Shown here in pieces: positions 57,856 through 64,000 of a DNA stretch of 64,000 bases. Under the pieces are notes generated by a model, which saw only the letters and a list, made by a program, of their open reading frames with translations, searched no databases and was not told where the DNA came from. The stretch comes from Strigops habroptila (lineage: Eukaryota > Chordata > Aves > Psittaciformes > Psittacidae), in the NCBI RefSeq assembly GCF_004027225.2, contig NC_044297.2, positions 4,794,047-4,858,046 on the forward strand. Direction: 5' to 3'. The position numbers and the translations under genes are program-made. How positions within the stretch are numbered: position 1 is the first letter of the stretch; every line of letters begins with the position of its first letter.

Positions 57856-60485
57856 CCCAGGTTCAAAGCCTGGCGGATACCTTGGTTTGGATATGGAGCC
57901 TGGGCTGCAGCTCAGCCTGCAACACCCTCACCCCTCTCCTTCATCCCAGAGCTCCTTTTAAGTCCTGCTTCAAGGGGAGAAAAGGGAGGAGGGAAGGGAA
58001 AGGGGTAGATCACAGTTCAGGCTCTATTTGCTGTTGAAAGCTTCCTCTTGCTCTCAGGAGCTGTCTGGCTTGGCAGGGGAAGGAGGGATTTAACACTTTC
58101 CCTTGCCCAGCGGCTGCAGGCTCGAAGGCAGGGAAGCTGCCTCAGGGAGGGTGAAGGGAGAAAGGATGAGCAAATACAAGAGGGTGATTTCCTCATCCTT
58201 TCTCCCAAACCTCAAAGATAAGGCAGGAAAAGGGAATGAAGGCAGGAGTCTGAGCATTCCTCTGCCTCCGTTTCAGAGGGGAAACTGAGGCATGGAGGGA
58301 GTGGGTGACTTGCTGCGGTGCTGTGCTGTGGGGAATTAAGCTCTGCTCGCAGGAAGGTCACAGCACAAGGCTTTTCCCTTCCTCTTTTAAAGAGGAACCT
58401 TTAAAAAAGGCATTTTAAACCCCTGGCATTTATGAGACAAATCACTTGTTAATCTGGATGGGGGAAGGCCAAGGTTATCAGGTGGCTTCAGATCCCTCCC
58501 AGGCATGAAAACAGCCGCGAGGGAACAAGAAGCTGAAGGTAAAACTGGATGCTGATGTTCAGAAATACCAGATACAAGGGCACGTACCCCATCACCTCCC
58601 CAGCGTGTGCTGAGGGTCACAGTTAAAAGCAAGATGCCCTGGAAGGGGAGATTAGAGCCTCTTTCACCCCCCCCCCAATCTCTTTTAAAGGTGGACCATG
58701 AGCAAACAGACACTACGTTAGACAGGACATAAGTATTCCAAGGGGCTGAGCTGTGGAGCGCCACAGGGCACCAGCTCACATGAGGTTAACCACTAACCCT
58801 GGCTGATAAGAGCAGGCTTCCCCAGCCAGCAGCCGTTTGTTATAGCTCCTTACAGCTGTCCTCTGGGGGCAGTTTGGGCTCCCGTCTCCCTTCTTCCCAT
58901 TGCCACGGAGTGGGACACGAGCCCCGCTCCTGCTCAAACCCTTGTGCTCATTTGAATACCCATTTACAACAGAGCTGAGGAAGCAGGGAGGGAATTTGGT
59001 ATCCTAAACCCCCTCTTCTTCTTGGTGGAGTTAATGTACCCCCAATGCTTCTGTTGTGCTGGGTCCTGAGGGGCTCCTGGTTCAGGGGGTGCTTTGGGGG
59101 TGAGCAGGCTGCCCGTGATATGGACTGTGTGCCTGCGGGGAGGCCTGTCCCTGGGCGATAAAAACACACCGTTCTCTTGCCCAGAGCCTGTCCTGTAAAT
59201 CAGCCTTAAATGGAAGCAGCGTGCAGCATGGCTGGAGTGGAAATTCCTGCTTGAATTGGTGGGGGAATGACGTATCTGCCGGCATGTCCCACAGCTTGGA
59301 GAGTGGGAGAGGGTGAGCATCGCTCCCCAGCTTCAGCACCCGCGGCCCGACACAAAGCTGCCTTTGTCTGGAGCTCTGTATAAATGTTATCTCTGTGGTT
59401 TGTCAGTGCAGACAACTCTGCCAGTCCCGTTTTATCCATGGGGAGGTTGAGACGCATGGAGGAGGCACGGAGCCTTTGTAACAAGTGTTTGGCAGGAGGA
59501 GGATGTGGTTGTCAGGGGCTGGATGCTGAAGGTCGACCTCCTGCTGCTGAGATGTGTGTGAGAGCCCAGTACAAACTATGGGGCAAACTGGGAAACCTCC
59601 TCCCATCTTGAGTTTATGCACAACCGTTCCCTAAGGAGCACTAGGGTGGCTTTTCAGGGAGAGGACGGAGCAGGTCCTTCCCCATCCTGCTGGATGTGCA
59701 CAGAGCAGTGGGCTGGCACTTACTGTGAGCTAACTGGAAAATTCATTGTTCTCTAAGGACCCAAATGACTGCAGCTGAAGTCAGTGGTATCTAGAGGCCA
59801 GAACACATGGTTTTGGTTAAACAAAAGGCCCCGCATACTTTTGGGGCTTGTAATAGAAGTACCCACCCAGGAAACAAGCAGAAATTCTTCTCCTGCAAAT
59901 CCCAATTCAGCTTAACTATTTTTGGCATAGACAGGCACAAACTGCTGCAAGGAGAAACCCAGGTTTCCATTGCCCGGCTCATGGCTGGGTGCACAAGTAC
60001 TTGATCTGCCATGAGTGTGGTCACCAAAGAGAAGATGCTTCCCAAATATCCACATCTTGAACGGGTTAGCTACAGCTCTGCTCATCTGGCTGGAGCCAAG
60101 GAGCCTCGCTGCCTTCCTCCAAGTCATGGGGATGATGATGGTGGTGGTGAGCTGCTCAGCAGCCCTGTTGGCACAAAGGTGTTCAATGCACTGAGCCCTT
60201 TCCCTGGCAAGCAGCTTTTTTCCTGGCTGCACCATTGGAATGCTGCTCCCTTTTTCAGGCTCTCACCTGCCCTTGCTTCTGCTTTGGGCAGCGATTAGAA
60301 AAGGATCAGTGCCTCCAATTACTCACCCCTCAGCCTCGGTGAGTCACCGTGTTTCTGAGGGAGGAAGGGAGAAGCCAGAAGCCGCGGCTGCTGAACCCAC
60401 CAGCACACCAGGATTAGTCAGCTCAGTGTTCAGAAGAATAAATGATTAACAAGTCACAAGTCACTGTAACTCTGCCTCGGCTTTG
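57856..60485. other. Intergenic, no feature recognised
   Basis: Between two CR1 copies. A 10-base C run lies at about 58668-58677. No conserved exon or RNA gene was recognised on either strand. Confidence 0.6.
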
Positions 60486-60489
60486 ATTT

Positions 60490-61090
60490 CATGGCATCCC
60501 AGCCTGGTTTGGGTTGGGACGGACCTTAAAGCTCCTCCAGTTCCAACCCCCTGCCAGGGCAGGGACACCTTCCACTAGAGCAGGTTGCTCCAAGCCCCTG
60601 TGTCCAACCTGGCCTTGAACACTGCCAGGGATGGGGCAGCCACAGCTTCTCTGGGCACCCTGTGCCAGCGCCTCAGCACCCTCACAGGGAAGAGCTTCTG
60701 CCTCAGAGCTCATCTCAGTCTCCCCTCTGGCAGGTTAAAGCCATTCCCCTTGGCCTGTCCCTAAAGGCCCAGGACACACCTATAGACACACAAGGTCTGT
60801 AGAGGACCTTATCCCTGCAGTCTTCCTGGTTGGGTGGCCTATAGCAGACCCCCACTGTAATGTCCCCTGTCCCTGCCCTCCCTCTAATCCTGATCCATAA
60901 GCTCTGCTCAGCTCCTCATCCATCCCCAGGCAGAGCTCTGCACACTCATTGACATGGAAGGTGGCACCCCCTCCTTGTCTCCTCTGCCTGTATCCTTCCA
61001 TCCCAATGCTCCTGCCACAGGAGCCATCCCAACACATCTCCATGATGCCAACAAGATCTTAGTGCCTACCCACATCACCCGACTGCAGAC
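60490..61090 (-). repeat. CR1 LINE with endonuclease region joined to the 3' tail
   Basis: 60490-60770 is the CR1 3' end (antisense). From about 60775 the - strand encodes a degraded piece of the CR1 ORF2 endonuclease: DLVGIMEMCWDGSCG, SIGMEGY, QGGGATFHVNE and CLGMDEELSRAYGS. The reverse-transcriptase region between them is missing. Confidence 0.85.
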
Positions 61091-61735
61091 ATTGTGCAAC
61101 GGCAGAAAGTCCAAAGCTTTACATTACACACGTTTTGTTCCCTTTCAACTCAAGTTCCCCTGCACAAAACCACCCCAAACCCAAGGTGGACCTTCCCCAC
61201 TTCCCAGCTTGTTGGGAAAGGATGGCTATTTTGCAAGAGGAGCGAGCGTTTCCATGCCTTTGCGCCTCGGGGATTTACCACCGGGGCATGTTTGTATAAC
61301 CCCCTTTTCCCTGGAAAACTAAATCTTGGGGCGTTGCTCGCTCGAGGGGGCTGCTGTGTGATGGGGACAAAGTGAGAACACCCTGCAGGAGGCATTCCTG
61401 GTGCCTCCTAGCTAAAAGGGGAGCTTGGAAAACGAGTTGGGGACGGGAAAAGGGATGAATAGAAAGGGAAATAAGATGCGTGAGAAAAGGAAAGTTCTCC
61501 GAAAGGCGAGTTCAGCCCCTGCGGTTGTCACCAACCCCCAGCGAAGCCCCGGCGCGGTTCCTCGGTGGTGGCAGGCGCACGGGATTTGGCAGAGCCCTGC
61601 CCCGGCCGGGCCAGCCTCCTCCGCGCCCGCTTCCTCCTGCTCCTCCTCTCCCTTCCCTCCTACCGCCTAGATAAGCGCCTTCACCGCGCCGCTCCAGGCA
61701 GAGTCCCATTCACCGCGCTCGGCGCTGCGCACCCC

Positions 61736-61844
61736 GCCGTGCCCGGGGCCTTTACGGAGCCGTGCCCGGGGCCTTTACGGAGCCGTGCCCGGGGACCTTG
61801 ACTGAGCCGTGCCCGGGGACCTTGACCGAGCCGTCCCCGGTGCC
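61736..61844. repeat. 23/24-bp GC-rich tandem repeat in the 5' UTR or promoter
   Basis: Units: 61736-61758 and 61759-61781 (identical, 23 bp), 61782-61805 and 61806-61829 (24 bp, one difference), then a partial unit at 61830-61844. The core is gccgtgcccgggg followed by cctttacgga or accttgacYga. The array ends 50 bases before the ATG. Confidence 0.93.
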
Positions 61845-61894
61845 GCGCTCACCCGCGGGGCCGCCGCTCCCCGCTCCGCTCCCTGCCGCGCAAG

Positions 61895-61969
61895 ATGCGG
61901 CCGGTGCTGCGCTGCGCGCCCCGACGGCGCTGCCCCTCGCCGCTGCTGGTGCTGCTGGTGCTGGTCACG
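61895..61969 (+). CDS. First coding exon (signal peptide), probably a TNFRSF10-type death receptor
   Basis: ATG in context caagATGC, then 25 codons: an arginine-rich start (MRPVLRCAPRRRC) and a hydrophobic core (PSPLLVLLVLVVT-like), typical of a signal peptide. It ends in phase 0 at ACG|GTACGTG, a near-consensus donor. Nothing in the exon itself identifies the family. The assignment rests on position: next to CHMP7 in the human 8p21.3 order come the TNFRSF10 death receptors, and the chicken orthologue is TVB, the receptor used by some avian leukosis viruses. No cysteine-rich exon was recognised before the window ends, so the rest should lie to the right. Confidence 0.5.
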
Positions 61970-64000
61970 GTACGTGGGGCCGGGGCCGCGCCGTGGGGGG
62001 CTGTGGGGGGCTGTGTGAAGGGGTCCGGGACCCCCGTTGGCGTTGCCCGGTGCTGCCGCGGCATGCCCGGGCTTGCCGCGCCGTCGAGGGGCTGCGGCTG
62101 CCGCGCTGGGGAAGGGTCTTGCGAAGGGGCTGGGGGGGACACACAATGAATGGGGGGGGCAACAGGGGTGTCTGGGGCTGCCCTGGGATGGGGGTGCGGG
62201 TTCAGCCGGGGTGGGGGCGGTGGGAATGGGGAGTGCCGCTGGTCTAGGGGAGCAGGGGTTAGGGCTTGCCTGGGGAGAGCAGGGGAGGGAGCAGCGTCCC
62301 CTTAACCAGCGATATGGGGGGGATCGGGGGGTTGGGGTTCATAGGGGTTCCCCCTCCAACTGGGGGGAAGCTGGGGCGATAGCGGGGTCACCTGCCCCAC
62401 GGACCATGATGGGAGCGGGGTTATGGGGGGCTCACCTAGTCTGGGGGCTGTAGGAAGAGCGAGGGCTACGGGGGCTCGCCTGGTCCAGGGGACTGGGGGG
62501 CTGAGGCTATAGGGTGTCCCCCATGGCACAGGGGCTATGGGGAGAGCTGAGGCTATAGCGGGGCCCAATGGGCAGGTGGAGGTCAGGGGGGTTCACCAGG
62601 GCTGATGGGAGGGCAGCAGCGCCGGGGGGGTTCAGCAGGGCATGGGGGGGCTTTGGGGCAGGGTGGGAGCAGCAGCGTGGAGGTGGGATGGGAATGGTGA
62701 TCTCAGCCTCCCTGGTGCAGGGCTGCGGGCAAGTGGCTGAGCGAGGGCCATGGGGCTCCACGTGGGGCTGGAGGCCTGTGCCAGGGGGATTTCCACTCCC
62801 TGCCCTTCCCAGCCTCGATCGCCATTTCAGTGTTGGGATGTCTTGGCAATGCCAAGGCTGAGCGGGGTGTTTGAAGGCATCAGGGTCGGACGCGGGCAGG
62901 AATGCTGCCTGGTGCGGGAATGCTGCCTCTCCAACTTGCCCAAGTGATATCCAAACCCTGCGCGCCGCTGGCTTTTAGGACAGAAAATCCCACCTGCGTG
63001 GATCATATTTGCCCATGGATTGGGCGTTGTCGTAGAGCTCGGAAATACCTAAAGTCTTGTCTCATCTCAAGTCAGTTGGATCCTACCCTGAATTTTAGGC
63101 CCGTGCTGCCACGAGGGATCGCAGCGGAACCATGGCTCCAGGACATGTGGTTGCCTGCTCCGCACTGGAATTCCGCTCATTGAAATCAGCACTGCCCGTA
63201 GCTGTTTGAAAAGAGTCAGCTCCTCATCCAGTCCCTTCGATATATTGCTTATCAGAGTTTATTTAGACGTGCCTGGTGAAGTCAGGCCTTACTAAACCCA
63301 TCACCTAAGGGCACGCTCTTAAGATCCTTTTTCTTTCCCTTTTCCTCCCATCTTCCATTCAATGCAATGAAAGGGGAGGAGGGACCTGCTGGGACTGACA
63401 ATGCCCACGTAATAATCATACGATATTGTAGCTGCAGCTCTTCCCTTCACTCCACCAGTGCCTGTTGCGTCATGCCTGGACCTTGGCCACTGTGATGGGC
63501 TGCTGAGAAGGAATGCTCCTGGATCCGTGCTTTTGTGGGAGCTCACATTCCACCTGCGGGCAGCCGGGGGGGGAACCTCCCTGCGTTAGTCACACCCGTG
63601 CCCATGGAGCAGCAGCAAGTCGGGTGCCTGCTGGCACCTCCTTTACCCCTGGTCCTCCACTGGCTGAGAGCCTCTCGCGATGCAGGGCTGTGGATGCTCA
63701 GGAGTTCAGCGAGGGCTCTGTCCTCTGCTGCAGGGTCCAGCTCCTTCCTTGGGATCCCTTCAGGAGAAAAACACATTGGGGATGGAAGAAGGGAAGGTTC
63801 AAAGCTTGGTGCTTCCCGGTGCTTTTCCTGAAGGTTTGATCATCCTGAAGGAAGAGGCTTTTACCTGCGGAGGGTACCCAGATTCCTCTGCCTCGAGGCA
63901 GCGTGGCTTTGTGTGGGATGTGTACCCTGGGTGAAAACTACTCTTGGTTTCACCCACAGCTCCCAGCCTGGTTTCTCCAGCGCTTTGGGAGACCAATAGC
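61970..64000 (+). other. First intron of the gene starting at 61895
   Basis: 62100-62700 is strikingly G-rich, with many runs of four to eight G and loosely repeated 'ggggctatagg' and 'gggggttcac' words. The rest is ordinary. No clear second exon with TNFR-type cysteine spacing was found. Confidence 0.55.

Larger units (their letters stand above)
61540..62130 (+). promoter_or_regulatory. CpG-rich promoter of the gene starting at 61895
   Basis: High CpG content on both sides of the ATG at 61895, with no TATA box. It contains a five-unit tandem repeat at 61736-61844. The start site is not visible but is expected between about 61650 and 61890. Confidence 0.6.

Noticed and set aside
62980-63080. 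Cysteine-bearing segment considered as a TNFR-type second exon
   Set aside because: The cysteine spacing does not match a TNFR repeat, and there is no good acceptor and donor pair in matching phase.

Overview
This is vertebrate nuclear DNA from a bird. The genes are split by GT-AG introns. About sixteen pieces of CR1, the dominant LINE of birds, are scattered through the window. A degraded LTR resembling the ERVL-type LTRs common in neoavian birds lies at about 56621-57120. The protein-coding exons are close to their vertebrate orthologues. I cannot name the species; the repeat types suggest a neoavian bird rather than a galliform.

Layout. From 1 to about 26.1 kb on the + strand lies the 3' three quarters of LOXL2 (lysyl oxidase-like 2): eleven exons encode SRCR domains 2-4 and the whole catalytic domain. 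The joined exons give 597 codons, and the catalytic residues fall exactly at human positions K653 and Y689. The signal peptide and SRCR1 are left of the window. From 35.3 back to 27.1 kb on the - strand lies R3HCC1 (R3H and coiled-coil domain containing 1), which I reconstruct as seven coding exons and 635 codons, tail-to-tail with LOXL2. At 40.1-41.5 kb on the - strand lies an intact intronless-in-CDS D1-class dopamine receptor. It fits best as the D1C (chicken 'D1D') type that mammals lack. From 54.1 back to 45.1 kb on the - strand lies CHMP7 (ESCRT-III), ten coding exons and 449 codons. At 61.9 kb on the + strand a CpG-rich promoter is followed by a single signal-peptide exon with a strong splice donor. 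By synteny this is probably exon 1 of the TNFRSF10-type death receptor (the TVB locus in chicken), whose other exons lie beyond the window.

The order LOXL2 - R3HCC1 - CHMP7 - (TNFRSF10) matches human 8p21.3, except that a dopamine receptor gene sits between R3HCC1 and CHMP7. The genes are not a functional pathway: an extracellular amine oxidase, a poorly known RNA-binding-like protein, a neuronal GPCR and a nuclear-envelope ESCRT subunit. They are an old conserved block.

The most interesting signals are: the dopamine receptor in a slot where mammals have none; a 19-bp tandem duplication that doubles the likely branch point of the last R3HCC1 intron; two near-identical CR1 tails placed a few hundred bases upstream of the R3HCC1 and CHMP7 promoters; a CR1 copy in which the endonuclease region is fused directly to the 3' tail; and short GC-rich tandem arrays beside promoters. 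I did not find any system that looks wholly undescribed.
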